Shown here one piece after another: positions 1 to 11,316 of a stretch of DNA of 64,000 nucleotides (positions are counted from its first letter, which is position 1; each line of letters opens with the position of its first letter). The notes under the pieces are model-generated. The model worked only from the letters and a program-made list of their open reading frames with translations. It was not told the DNA's origin and ran no database searches. A program made the position numbers and the translations under genes. Location: positions 12,197,856-12,261,855 of the forward strand of contig NC_135246.1 of NCBI RefSeq assembly GCF_947623445.1, in the 5' to 3' direction. Origin of the DNA: Clavelina lepadiformis. Its lineage: Eukaryota > Chordata > Ascidiacea > Aplousobranchia > Clavelinidae.

Positions 1-368
1 CCTGAAATTGAATTAAAAATAAAAACGCTATAAGAAAACGAACGTTAGTTTGAGAATATTTCCTGAAGTTGCCATCTTTGTGGAGAAACAATGCATGATA
101 TCTATTATAAAAACAACTTGTTGTTAGCATTTTTTGGTTTGACGACACCGGATAACAGGTTATTTTGTTAGCATTGTTTACTCATAATGGTCATTGTACT
201 TCATAAATATTGATTTTCCGACATAATTCAAGAAATAAGCAGGTAGTCTCAAAGCAGACTTTTTGGAAAGTTATGACGATGCATTAGGATTTTCGGCAGG
301 ATAGTTGTAATGGTGTGAAAAACTGCAGTAATCTTGTTTGGTTACCTGTGCCTGGTGATAATATAAAA
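1..368. other. Upstream flank of KLHL10-like copy a
   Basis: AT-rich sequence before the first coding exon of the KLHL10-like gene. A frame open from a GTG at 315 runs into the coding exon, but GTG is not a usual eukaryotic start and the first in-frame ATG is at 369. No TATA box or other promoter element could be supported. Part of this stretch is presumably 5' UTR and promoter. Confidence 0.4.
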
Positions 369-3300
369 ATGGCCTTAAGCCAAAGCGATTCGGATTCTTC
401 CATGGTAAGCAAATCGTCACTTCATCTGAATAACGCCTGGCAGTCTTTCAACGAATGCAGACACAAAGGGAACTTTTGTGACGTTGTTATCAAAGTTCTG
501 GACGTCAGGTTCCCAGTTCATCGTTTGGTGTTGTGTGCCTGCAGTGACTACTTTAGGTAAAGCAAAATAGTAACAGTAGTTTAAGCTAACCTACCAGAGC
601 TGTATACGAGTACTAATTTTACATTTTGAGTACAATTACCAGGCCTGGTGGCAGGCAGGCTACCAAGTAAGTACCGGTACTCAACATAGGTAGGCCTACA
701 CAAGACTCGAGTACTTTGTTGTAATATAGATATTACGGAAGAAATTCTTTAATTCCTAATTATATTTTTTCAGCTATCGATCGATACCTTTGCGATCTTA
801 TATTTCATAGCACCATAAATTCTTGCACATAGCTCTTATTGAAATAAATTTAAAAAAAGACTTTGGAAAGACGTATGGTCAAATACAGAACTATTGCTTA
901 AACTAATAGTTTGATAAATCTATTTTAGAATGATCAATATGCAATAACGATTAACGAATCAACTATAAAAATTAACAGGCAAGTTCCAATTCAAGTATTT
1001 TCAAAACAATCAAATACACCCCAGTATAGGGATTTGGGAAATTAGTAGGCTACTCGAGTCGTACCTAACTCGAATAAAGCAGCTCTGTAGCCGGCCCTGC
1101 AAAGAATCCGTAGGGCGTAGGATATGCACATTTGTTATAGGCTATTTCATTGGGAAAAAATTTACGTTCAAAGGTATTTTTCATGGTTTCTTGTTAACCT
1201 AACGTAAATGTCACAACTAGTAATCTAAAAACCTAACCTAAATCTTCTTTCGAATCTAAATCTATAACTTCAATTAAATAGCTTGACTTGAATTTTGGCA
1301 TACCTATTTTCGTAACCTAACCCTCATTTTTATCCACGGGTCGCGTGACTTACTTACGGTGAAATAATTAATCATTCTGTTTGCTATCTATATTCTAACT
1401 CAGTTTCTTGATTCTTATCTTGTGTAGATCTCTATTTCTGGGAAAATGGAAAAGCAGCGAGAAACAGGAGATAGCCATTCCGGGTGTATCGCCAAGAGTA
1501 ATGGCATCGCTTTTAAATTTTGCTTATACTGGTCAGGTAAGAAGTCAGCCGCATGATCAGTCGTATGCGTGATGCTGCCGGTGAGAACTTGCTGCCTGGC
1601 ATTCCGCAGACACAGTGACCTGCTGTGTGGAAACCATATCTCGCAAGTTCTGTTCAACTGCAAATTTGCAATGCTTGATAATAATTTCGACTTTTGAACG
1701 TTTCCGTTGCAGATTACCGTAACAGCTAATAACGTCAAAGACTTGCTTCCAGCCGCGGATCAGTTTCTCATAATTTACGTCAAAGACAAATGCTGTGCTT
1801 TCTTGAAGCGGCAATTGACGCCGACAAATTGCATAGGAATAAGACAATTCGCCAGGTTTGCTTTGCTTTGTCATTCGTAACTGTACAATGTTTTAGTTTC
1901 TAACTTCTGTGTTAGGGTACATGCTTGCACGAGATTGGTTGATGCCGTGACAAAATACATTCTTCACCATTTTGAAGAAGTCTCGAGAATAAGCGCAGAG
2001 TATCTTTCCTTGACGTTTGATGACATATGCAAGCTAATTAACGACGACCGACTCAACGTACATGAGGAAGAGTGCGTTTGTGAAGCAGTATTTAGGTAGG
2101 AACATCGGACCGAAGGTTAGGTTATACCAGTACACAGAAACCAGGTTGCAGAAATTAGACATTCTATTCCAAAGGTGGGCAATCTGCGGCTCGCCGACAT
2201 GTTTTTTTTGGCTTTTCTAGCTGAATAGTAATATCTATCATTGTTCATTATCCATGCATTGTTTACCGTATTTGTATTGACACTACTATTTTGCGGCTCG
2301 CTGGTGTTTGTAGTTTTCCGCAAGTGACTCTTTCATGGAACAAGTTTGCCCACCCCTGTTCTATACCTTATTTTGCGTGGGACGACGTTTACCAGTGCAG
2401 TACCGGTATCGTTATTGTGTTTCTGACCTTAAGACCGGCGCTACATACTGCGGGGCTCATGTTCATAACCGTTACCCTTGCCCTTTAATTATACCTCATT
2501 TATAAAAGACGAAGATCAGCGTTTGATTGTATTTCTACAGTACTTTAATACTGTACGTTAAACCTTATTTAGGGTTGTATTGAGGAGTCTAAAGATTTTG
2601 TGATTTTATGCCCTAGAAATCGTTTGTAAACGTCTCGAAATGAATTTTCATATTAAAACGTACGGTAAGTTTCAGCAAACCTTATTTCTCTGCCAGAAAG
2701 CAATTTTTGCGATGGAAAACAGTATATTGTGGTTTTAAGTTAGTACTTGACACATCGATTTAATATAGCATTCATTCTTCTTGCCATTACATAGCTGAAA
2801 AAAGTGGAAAAATCGCTTTTTTTGTCACTCTATGACAGGCATGTGCAACCTTTTTCACTGGAGGGCCAAATACAAAATTTTGAATGACAACGCGGGCCAC
2901 ATGATTTTTTCAGAAAAAATTAGTATCATAAAACGACTTTCCTATGCAGTTTATATAGGCTAGTTAAGAAATAGATTTAATGTAGTCCACGACACGAAAA
3001 TGCGAAAATTTCGAAAATTTCCATTGCTTTGATGTAAACTGCATCAAATATTGATGGCTAGTATGAACTTCTAACATTTTGCTGAGCACCACGCGGGCCG
3101 CTTGGAACAACCTGGCGGGCCGCACTGCGGCCCGCGGGCCACTGGTTGCACATGTCTGCTCTATGATGACAACTTGTCTGTGTTAAAAGATGTTTCTGAA
3201 AGTAACATAATACACTAAGTGACACATCCTGAGACTTAATCCTACTTCACCACCTTTCAAACAATTGGATTAATAAAATCAACACCTGCTCGCTTTATTT

Positions 3301-6287
3301 AAACAAGCCAGGCAAGAAAGTTTCCAATTATGGCAAAGAATCTTGAAACACTGTAAACAACAACTTTGTAACGCCGTATTACTCACTTATCGTGTAATAA
3401 GGATCAATCAAGTTTTCAGATCAAAAGGAACAAGTTAAGATTGTTTCACTTTATGCTTTAGTTAGTGCGCGGGGCCCAATTTCAAAAAATCTGCCCTGGA
3501 TATTAACTTGTCTGTCCAATACATTAACCAGTTGCTTTCATTATTTGACAAATTTTATGCAACTTTGGTGACAGATGGGTGGAAAACAACAAAGAAGAGC
3601 GAATCCAACATCTTACGCCTTTGCTGAAAGGCATTCGTATGGGATTGCTTGACCCCGAATACTTTATGATTCGTGTGAAAGGTGCGTATAAAGGTCAAGA
3701 AGGCATTACAAAGAAAACAATTATTTTCTTTGTCTTAACTAAAATTTGGCTACAGCAAATATCCTTTTTCTGATTGTCAGAGAATAATTTGGTGATTGAA
3801 TGCTTGGCGGAATGCCGTACCTTGATAAAGGAAGCGATGAAAGTGGTCTGTGATTTGCACTCGCACGATGGAAGTCTCCTTTCTGCTCAAGATAATCTCT
3901 ATAATTCATTGTTGCGTCCTCGCCTGCCGTTTGAGGTTTCTTTTACGCAGTATAGCCTTCAAGTTTTTATGAAACTTAAAAGATTATTAATTATTATCAG
4001 TAGACAGCAGTTATAACGCAGAAACATGATTGTTTACCAAGCATATGACATTGTGACAGGTCCTGTTTGCAATTGGAGGTTGGAGCGGGGGAAGTCCCAC
4101 AAACGCAATAGAAGCATATGACCCGAAAGCTGAAACCTGGTTAAACGCGAGCACATTACCAGGTGTGTGGTATTCTTTTGGTTTCATTAGCATTTTGTCA
4201 CTGAGATTGCTACATGACAGTTCGTTAAAAAAAATGCGCTTGTTCTATATACATACGTTTACAGACGAAAAAGTTCACTTATGTGATAGCTATCAAGAAC
4301 ATTTGTTTATTTTCGTGTTTGTGCTAATTTATTCATTGTTTTCTAGACAACGACGATGAAGGCCAGTATCTTACAGTTGCTGATGAACCGAGAGCATATC
4401 ACGGCGTTGCGTATATCGCGGGATACGTTTATGTGATTGGTGGCTTTGACGGCACCAATCACTTTAATTCGATGCGAAAGTTCAATGTGACCACGTTTGA
4501 ATGGACTCAGGTGCGCATATGATGGACTCCGTACATAAGCGTAAAAAGACCATTGTAGGACGAAATTTTCGTAAGTCTATACTATACATATAGTGGTGGG
4601 CTTAACAAGTTAAATATCTCCAGGAACCTTCAATGCTACACAAACGATGTTACATAAGTGTTGCCGTGTTGGATCGCAATATCTATGCACTTGGAGGAAT
4701 GAACGGACAAGCAAGGTAGGCTATCATTTAAGCAAAGTAACATTAGGCCTATATCATAACCTACGTAAAAATAAAATTACATTTTTAAGTAGAATTTTGT
4801 CCATATTAAACTGTATTCTATTGTTTATTTTCCCCACAGAAAATGATAAAAAATAAACAATACAATACAACACATTGTGATAGCAACAAAATCCTCACAG
4901 GAACAATGCTATATTATTACCCTGATAGGTATTTGCAAAACAAAAACAGTTTATTTTCAAAAATCTGCTTTAGGTTAGACGCAGCCGAATGTTACGATCC
5001 TTTTCAGAAAACCTGGAGCATATTGCCAAACATGAACGAGAAGCGAAGTGATGCAAGCTCGACCTCCGCTCGAGGAAAAGTAAGGTCTTTGCGTAGAATG
5101 TAATTTCTGATAAAAGGTGGGTTATGATTTTAGTTGTTTATAGAGTCGTTTCTGGCTTCATGTACTGTTGGACACCTGTGAAAAACGCTAAGTCGGCTAT
5201 ATTATTATGACTTTTATTAGGTAGAATAATCGTAAAGCTACACTTATCATAATGAAACAATTTGTAACGCTACGCAAATAACATTCTAACGTTTTGCCAC
5301 TTTATGTTTCCGTTGTACTGCTAATAGGTTTGCGTTGAGGTTATAGGTTTACATAGCAGGGGGATTCAACGGACAGGAATGCTTGTTTACGGCCGAGTTT
5401 TACGAACCGGAGTCATCTGCTTGGACTTGCATTACTCCGATGAGGAGCCGACGATCTGGAGTCTCCATCATCAATTTTCACGGATTGGTTAGAAACAAAG
5501 TGTTTGAGTTTACCCTACAACTGAACTTGCTTTATCGACGACATAAAAATGACTACTTCTTCTCGGTTGTTGGAATTAACGTTTTCCTTTTGTAAACTCA
5601 CGGGCTCTACTGCCTAATATACGTCCTACCTACAGATATACGCCGTTGGTGGTTTCGATGGTGTAAATCGATTGCGGCACGCGGAGGCTTACAACCCTCA
5701 AACTAACACTTGGAGAAATACAAACAGCATGTCTACACCCAGATCTAATTTCGGGATCGAAGTTATTGACGATAAACTGATTGTTGTGGGAGGATTTAAC
5801 GGACAACGAACGTGCTCGGACGTGGAAGCGTACGACGACACCAGTGATGAATGGTTAATACAACACTGTTATAACACAACGCTAATTTTTATAATTCGTA
5901 GCATGATATGTTAATAATAACATGTTTAGAACAACATCTGCCCAGTAATAATTTTTTTCCCAAGTGCTAAGTATTTCTGGATGTAAACCCGATGGTAACA
6001 TTTATGTTTTATGTGCTTGCAGGTACACTATCAAGGAAATGCATATATGCAGAAGTGCCTTAAGCTGTTGCCTTATCACTGGACTTCCTCACGAAATAAT
6101 CAAACGTTATTGTGTGCCCCGTGACTTGCCGCAGGGCTTAAGTGAAGATGTATCTTCCTCTATCAACCAAGATGAGGAAAATTTAATTTCAGAGCGTAGC
6201 GACGAATTAAGCAGTGATGAAGAAGCTCACCAAAATCCCGGAGAAGCAGAGGTCGAGGATATTGATGAAGATTTTGATCAAGGCTAA
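369..6287 (+). CDS. KLHL10: Kelch-like protein 10 homologue, copy a
   Basis: Exons 369-556, 1428-1536, 1713-1855, 1916-2095, 3575-3681, 3781-3935, 4060-4162, 4347-4510, 4624-4715, 4974-5079, 5347-5487, 5636-5853 and 6023-6287 total 1971 nt, or 656 residues (human KLHL10 is about 608). Seen: BTB domain (about 20-130, with CDVVIK and SDYFR), BACK (about 135-240), the linker LLRPRLPFEV, then six kelch repeats (about 295-590) with AIGGWSGGSPTNAIEAYD and NFGIEVIDDK, closely matching vertebrate KLHL10. The tail after residue 600 is acidic. Known for the family: a CUL3 ubiquitin-ligase substrate adaptor needed in spermatids. The start is ATG 369 (MALSQSDSD), which lines up with copy b. Introns sit at the same places as in copy b. 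Intron 4 is swollen to 1.48 kb by two hAT insertions. A poly(A) signal follows at 6339. Confidence 0.93.
2170..2358. mobile_element. hAT-type MITE in KLHL10a intron 4
   Basis: A 189-bp element with imperfect terminal inverted repeats sharing GGTGGGCAA near each end. The flanking 8-mers TTCTATTC (2162-2169) and TTCTATAC (2359-2366) match at 7 of 8 bases, as expected for an aged hAT target-site duplication. It has no coding capacity and lies wholly within intron 4. Confidence 0.65.
2836..3158. mobile_element. hAT-type MITE in KLHL10a intron 4
   Basis: A 323-bp non-coding element with terminal inverted repeats of the form CAGnCATGTGCAACC. It is bounded by a perfect 8-bp target-site duplication, CTCTATGA, at 2828-2835 and 3159-3166. 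The interior carries several GCGGGCC/GGCCCGC motifs that stand out from the AT-rich surroundings. The 8-bp duplication and the CAG...CTG ends identify hAT. Confidence 0.85.
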
Positions 6288-6338
6288 ACGTTTGTTGAAG
6301 AATTATGAAACCTTTGCTCCAGCAAAACTTATTTGGCA

Positions 6339-6344
6339 AATAAA
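6339..6344 (+). terminator. Poly(A) signal AATAAA for KLHL10a
   Basis: AATAAA about 50 bases after the KLHL10a stop codon. The region is shared with the 3' UTR of the convergent TTC19 gene, so the two 3' ends overlap or nearly touch. Confidence 0.55.
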
Positions 6345-6525
6345 AGGCTTTTCAAAAACAACAAGCTAATGTATTAGAGTGAGAAATAAATGTTGAAAAC
6401 TGGTGGCACAAAGACATAATTCCCTACTGAATGGCGGATAATACAATAAATGCCAAAACCGAAACTCCACCAAAGTATATCAACTCAAGTTCCTCCGAAC
6501 CGTTACGTTAGAAAATTAAATGCAT

Positions 6526-8888
6526 CACTCAGTTGTTTGAACCATCTTTCTTGTCATCACTTTTGTTTTTAAGAGGCAGGGTATTTATTAGGGAAGCAAT
6601 ATGAGATTTTAGTTCATTGTCTTTAGTTTTTGATACCTCCACCAATGCTTGTTTAAATGTGGCTTCTGCTTCTTCAGTTCTTCCTGAAATATTATTACCA
6701 CTGCTTTGTTAACAGATGCAAAAGTATCTTTGTTTGGCAAAGGTAACAAATAGCAAAAATTGTTTTTTATGGATGTGGAAGTGGATAGATATGTAATAGA
6801 GGGGAAAGTGCGACTTTTCAAAGAGTTTTTTAGCCTGTTAATTATTTACTGCTCCTAAAATAACTGAAAAGCAGCCATGGATTAAGAGAAGTTTCCCTAC
6901 CTGTTAGTATTTGCTATACTACAACTATAACTTAAAAATCCCGTTGTTTACCTTGTTGTACATAAATATAAGATAGGTTTGCATAAAATATCGCCTTCTC
7001 AGATGCATCTGCAATGCTGGGATTTTCTTCAGCAACTTTTATTGCCCTTCTTGCATATTCCAGGGCTTTGTTGTAATCACCCATTGTCGATTTGATGGAT
7101 GATAAATCATTAAGTAAGACTAATGTCTGAAAGTAAATATGCTTGGTGCACCATATTACCAAGTATGCAGGAAATGTAATAATCTACTGTGCTCATATAC
7201 ACACCTGTAACTATTCTGAACAAAACATTTAAATGTTACCCGTATATCCTTTTCACCAAAAAGAAGCTTGCTAATTTCTAATGCTTCAGCTGTGTAAGCA
7301 AAGGCCAGTTTGTTTTCAGAAATATCATGCAAGTATCTTCCATATGAATCAAGAATCATTCCAAGCAGAGCAAGACCATTAGAATACTCTAACAATGCAA
7401 ATGTAGTTATGGTAGTTGTAAGTTTCATATATTCGAAATAAGTAATTTGTACTGAAGTGAGAATGAGCAGATTTTAACACATGCAAGCTGTTGTTGTAAT
7501 TGTGATTTAAGAAAGAACCTATAAAAAAACTGCCCAAAACTGAAATTAGCTCAGAAAATATAACTGCATTGGTTGTAGGTAACTATTGCTACTTCAATTA
7601 CACATTTATAGCCTACAAATTATGTTTAATTTTCAGCTCGTGTGTCTAAGACAATGGTAGTCCAGCTTGGCAACCTGTGTAAACTGAGTCACTGCTACAT
7701 GTAATTATACCTTTAGTTTTTAAATTTTTCTTTTCCATTTCTTTAACGTTATTCCTGCATGTTTCAGAGCACCATTCATAACCTGTTATTGCTAATTCCT
7801 TTTCTCCTCTTTGAGCATATATACTGGCTAATTTCAGTGAAATTTCCAGTACAGCTGGATCAGTTTGTGAGGTGCCAGTTGCTATAAGGTTTTGTAGTAC
7901 ATTTCGAAAAAGCGGTTCAGCCTAAATAATAATGCAAGATTTAATTGATGAAATGTATAGCATGATCAACATGACAAAGCCTAGTAGAAATAAATTTCCA
8001 CCTTGTCAAGTTGGTTTGTTGTCAGAGCCAAATTTGCCAGAAGATCTTGAACTCGTGCAATAACGCGACGGTCTTTTCTTTCCAATGCAATGTGCAATGC
8101 ATGCAAATAAAGCATTTCTGCCTTACTTGTGTGTTCCCCTTTTACAAGCATTTTCTGCAAACACAAATATAGTACAATAAATAACATTCATAGTTTGTCT
8201 TCTGCTTTTGTTTTCATCATTATTTATGTTTATTTCATTTATTTTTAGTCTTTATATTTTTTCCAACTATCTTAAATGAGGATTAGAAATAAATATATCA
8301 AGTTGATGTTTTATTAACTTCTATTCCAGGAAAAACATTCAATTCACTTCTTAAGATGACAAATTTCTGTGTATAAGTTAAATGTTCCATTCAACAATAA
8401 AACTAACCATAACGTATTTTTATCCAAAAGTGTTGTGGTAAATGAATAACTGTGCTTACTTTACCCTTCTGGATAAGATCACTTATATCTTGGTTTTGTT
8501 CATTAAGATCTTGTTTCATATTTTCATCAGTACTAGTCGATGTTCCAAACAAAGAGAAAGACAACAAAACAGACAAAAAACCTACAAAACATAACATAGT
8601 ATCTTTATAGTATGTTCATCTCAACATCTGTTAAAATGTATCATAATCTGTCAAAATCTGTTTATGTCAATCATGTCAAAATCGGATCATGTCATAATCA
8701 ATCATAATAGAATCATGTCAAAATCTATGTATGTCAAAAACGTAAATTACGGAAAACTTACAGCCTACCTGGTCTACATTGAGAATTTTTTTGAAACTTG
8801 GGGCTTGCCTTCGAAAGTTGTTGATGACAACATATTGGCCTATAACAATGCAGTAAAATTTTTGATTTAAAAAAAATGCAAGCAACAT
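6526..8888 (-). CDS. TTC19: Tetratricopeptide repeat protein 19 (mitochondrial)
   Basis: Exons, 5' to 3' on the minus strand: 8888-8762, 8581-8460, 8154-8002, 7921-7711, 7388-7240, 7126-6952 and 6683-6526. They total 1095 nt, or 364 residues (human 380). Seen: a basic N-terminal segment with NNFRRQAPSFKKIL, then a hydrophobic stretch (FLSVLLSFSLFG) fitting a mitochondrial presequence plus membrane segment, then TPR-type helices. Exon 4 has LEISLKLASIYAQRGEKELA and GYEWCSE and exon 5 has LLGMILDSYGRYL, both close to vertebrate TTC19. Known: TTC19 is an inner-membrane factor that clears Rieske protein fragments from complex III. The start ATG at 8888 is the least certain part. Exon 1 ends at a perfect GTAAGT donor, the choice that keeps the frame. 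The gene converges on KLHL10a, and its last exon has a second copy at 21058. Confidence 0.85.
8636..8746. repeat. Degenerate short tandem repeat in TTC19 intron 1
   Basis: Repeated variants of ATCATGTCAAAATC, with TATGTCAA and CATAATC forms, follow one another for about 110 bases between TTC19 exons 1 and 2. No coding role is evident. Confidence 0.6.
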
Positions 8889-11316
8889 AAAGATTAAGGT
8901 ATGCACAATTTTCGCAAATGAATTTAAAAGAATTACATGGTGACTATATGAAAATCTGGGACCTTCACAAAAGCAGTACAGGATTAAACTAAACAAAATA
9001 TAAACTTTGTAACATTAAATTGTGCTAATTGTTAAAATTAGCCCTTATTCCTACAGAATTCTTTCGCAGATCTAATGATATTGTAATGTTATTATCGTTT
9101 TATTTTGTATGTTCACCAACAAACACTGCTATATTTTGGCTTTGGTTTTTATAATGCATCCCAGTTTCTATTATCTCCGGGTTATGTAACCATTACCACA
9201 GCGCACAATGCATTCTCTCTATGTTTAGTATAGTTTTGCAGTGATATTGAAAGCATCTCTTTCAATGAGTTCTGAAAACAATAGTCCTTTTGCTGTGAAT
9301 CAATATAATACAACTATATTCAAGAACACTGTCAGTTTGGTTAACATGCTTTGATGCTTTGGTCAACAAAGCTTAAAGGAAGTTAGCAAACACGCATATC
9401 AATGGAGTCAGATTAACGATTAATTAACTAACTAATTATAACCAAACCACTAGTTGGTACAAAATGTTACATGAAACCAAAAAGATCATTAAAACAAGCA
9501 TGATTAAATTTGAAAATATTGAACAAAATGCGATAACATTACCTTCTTCTAGACATGTAGCGGAACGATAATCTCATAGAGGAAAAGGAAGAACAAACAA
9601 GTTGTGTCATAAAGAAAGTCCTGAACATGTTCACACTAAAACGAGAAAAGTAACTAAAAAGATTTTCTTTTTCTAGCAATGTATTTCATGGTAAACGATT
9701 TTAACATGCAATATAATACATACTAAAATAGTGTAAAAATTCAGCACCCCAGGGTGTGTTCTGTGCCATGCGTACAACGCTGCAGGTCAGTTTGCCTAAC
9801 ATCCAGACTGCAGAGTTTGGCATAAACCAACTCAATACTGCTTTTCATGAGCTTCACTGCCGCACTGAAAGTGATTTATTTTGCACTTAATTACTTGGAC
9901 AGAACCTCTGTTCATGACTCAATTTTAAATTGATTTAAAGACTGAATAAATCAAATTGTGTAACTATAGTGGTGTCATTCAACCGATTCGCACCTGTTCG
10001 CGCGAACCGGTTCTTGGAATTTTAATGACCTCTGCGAACCAGTAGTTTACAAGTGTATGCATAGTGCTGTTTTTGCTCTAAACAAGAGGAAAACATAAAG
10101 CAAATTGACACCGCAGTTGCCATGCTTGCCGCTTGATCGTATCTTACGCCCAAGATCTTCGGCAAAACTCATCTGGAATACAACCTGGTCAGCGTTACCA
10201 ATGTGACAAACGATTCAAAGCTTTTGAAGGGGAATCACTTTCAGTAATGGGTATTACCCTTTTCAAAAACAATATATCGCTGATTATAGATTTTAAGATG
10301 TTTATTGGCTATCGTTATTTCATCTCCACGGAAAAATTCTAGAGAGATTTAAATCTCTTTGGTTAGAGGTATGATGAATTGCTAATGAATTGTTTACTAC
10401 CTTTTGAATATGAATTAAGGATCCAGTAAATCCGCGGATAATTTATGTTTGATACTGACGTTACTTGTCAGAAACAAAATGAGATTAGAGCGCTGAGCAC
10501 ACAATAGCGCAACTCTTGTTCGAAACCTACTGGAGGTGCCATTTTAATATCCTTAGCCAGGGCTGTAACAAGGCCTGTTCTTGTTTAGTGGTCTAAGTGA
10601 ACAGTTTCAAGTTCGGACAATAAATATGTATAAATAATTCATAAAAAAAAACAAATAAAGACGTAAGTGTTTATCCAAACTAGCACAAAGAAAAGCTCGG
10701 TAACTCTGATTTAAGCAAAAAGGCTTTTTTCCAAGTTTGAATTGTACAAAGGCTTTCCTCAGTCCAAAGATAAAGATTCTGATGCCATATCATACCACTC
10801 ACGAAAATATCCAACCTTCAACATTCCAAAGACTCATTTAAATGCAATTTTTTTTATATTAGGTGTCTATGATTGTATTTCTGCACAGATATCTATGCGA
10901 TTTATATAGACAACACAGTAACGTAGCAACCAGCCACTCTACCAGGTTCTTGAAAGTCTTGCGTATGGGAGGTGAAAAGCCTAAACATCGATACTTTATG
11001 TCAAACTTGATTGATAAAACCTTATAAAATATATAGTTGTATGTAAATAATACATATAAAGTATATGCAACAATCAGATGTCCGTCTAAATGAAGAACAT
11101 TTATCCAGTACCTGTACGTATCAACGTATTTGTGTTGTCAGGTTGTTAAGCCTGTAAGTGTTAATGTTTGATGCTTCTGTGTTTCTGTAGGCTACTGGAA
11201 GCCTTGGTTATACAGCTATAGCCTGTAATCTGTACTCTGGAGGACCTAGGCTATAGCCTGTAAGCTAAGAAAATTTATGTGTTTTATGAAAAAGTTTTCT
11301 TGTAAATTTTTGTATA
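8889..11316. other. Divergent intergenic region between TTC19 and CFAP251
   Basis: About 2.4 kb between the divergently transcribed TTC19 and CFAP251 starts, so it should contain both promoters. A dispersed repeat copy occupies about 9018-9440. A perfect 12-bp palindrome, GTTCGCGCGAAC, lies near 9992-10003. No further gene is supported, and ORFs here are short and lack splice or homology support. Confidence 0.5.
9018..9440 (+). repeat. Dispersed repeat, copy 1
   Basis: Shares interrupted but colinear similarity with 44862-45310 in the same orientation. Shared anchors include CTTATTCCTA near the start, TATATTTTGGC, CTGAAAACA, CAGTTTGGTT, and ATCAATGGAGTCAGATTA near the end. No coding sequence or clear terminal repeat was seen, so this is an old interspersed repeat of unknown class. 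Confidence 0.6.

Noticed and set aside
315..368. N-terminal extension of KLHL10a from a GTG codon at 315
   Set aside because: GTG is not a normal eukaryotic start. The ATG at 369 aligns with the start of copy b.
9985..10015. GC-rich palindrome as a transposon end or hairpin regulator
   Set aside because: The 12-bp palindrome is real, but no matching inverted end or target duplication was found.
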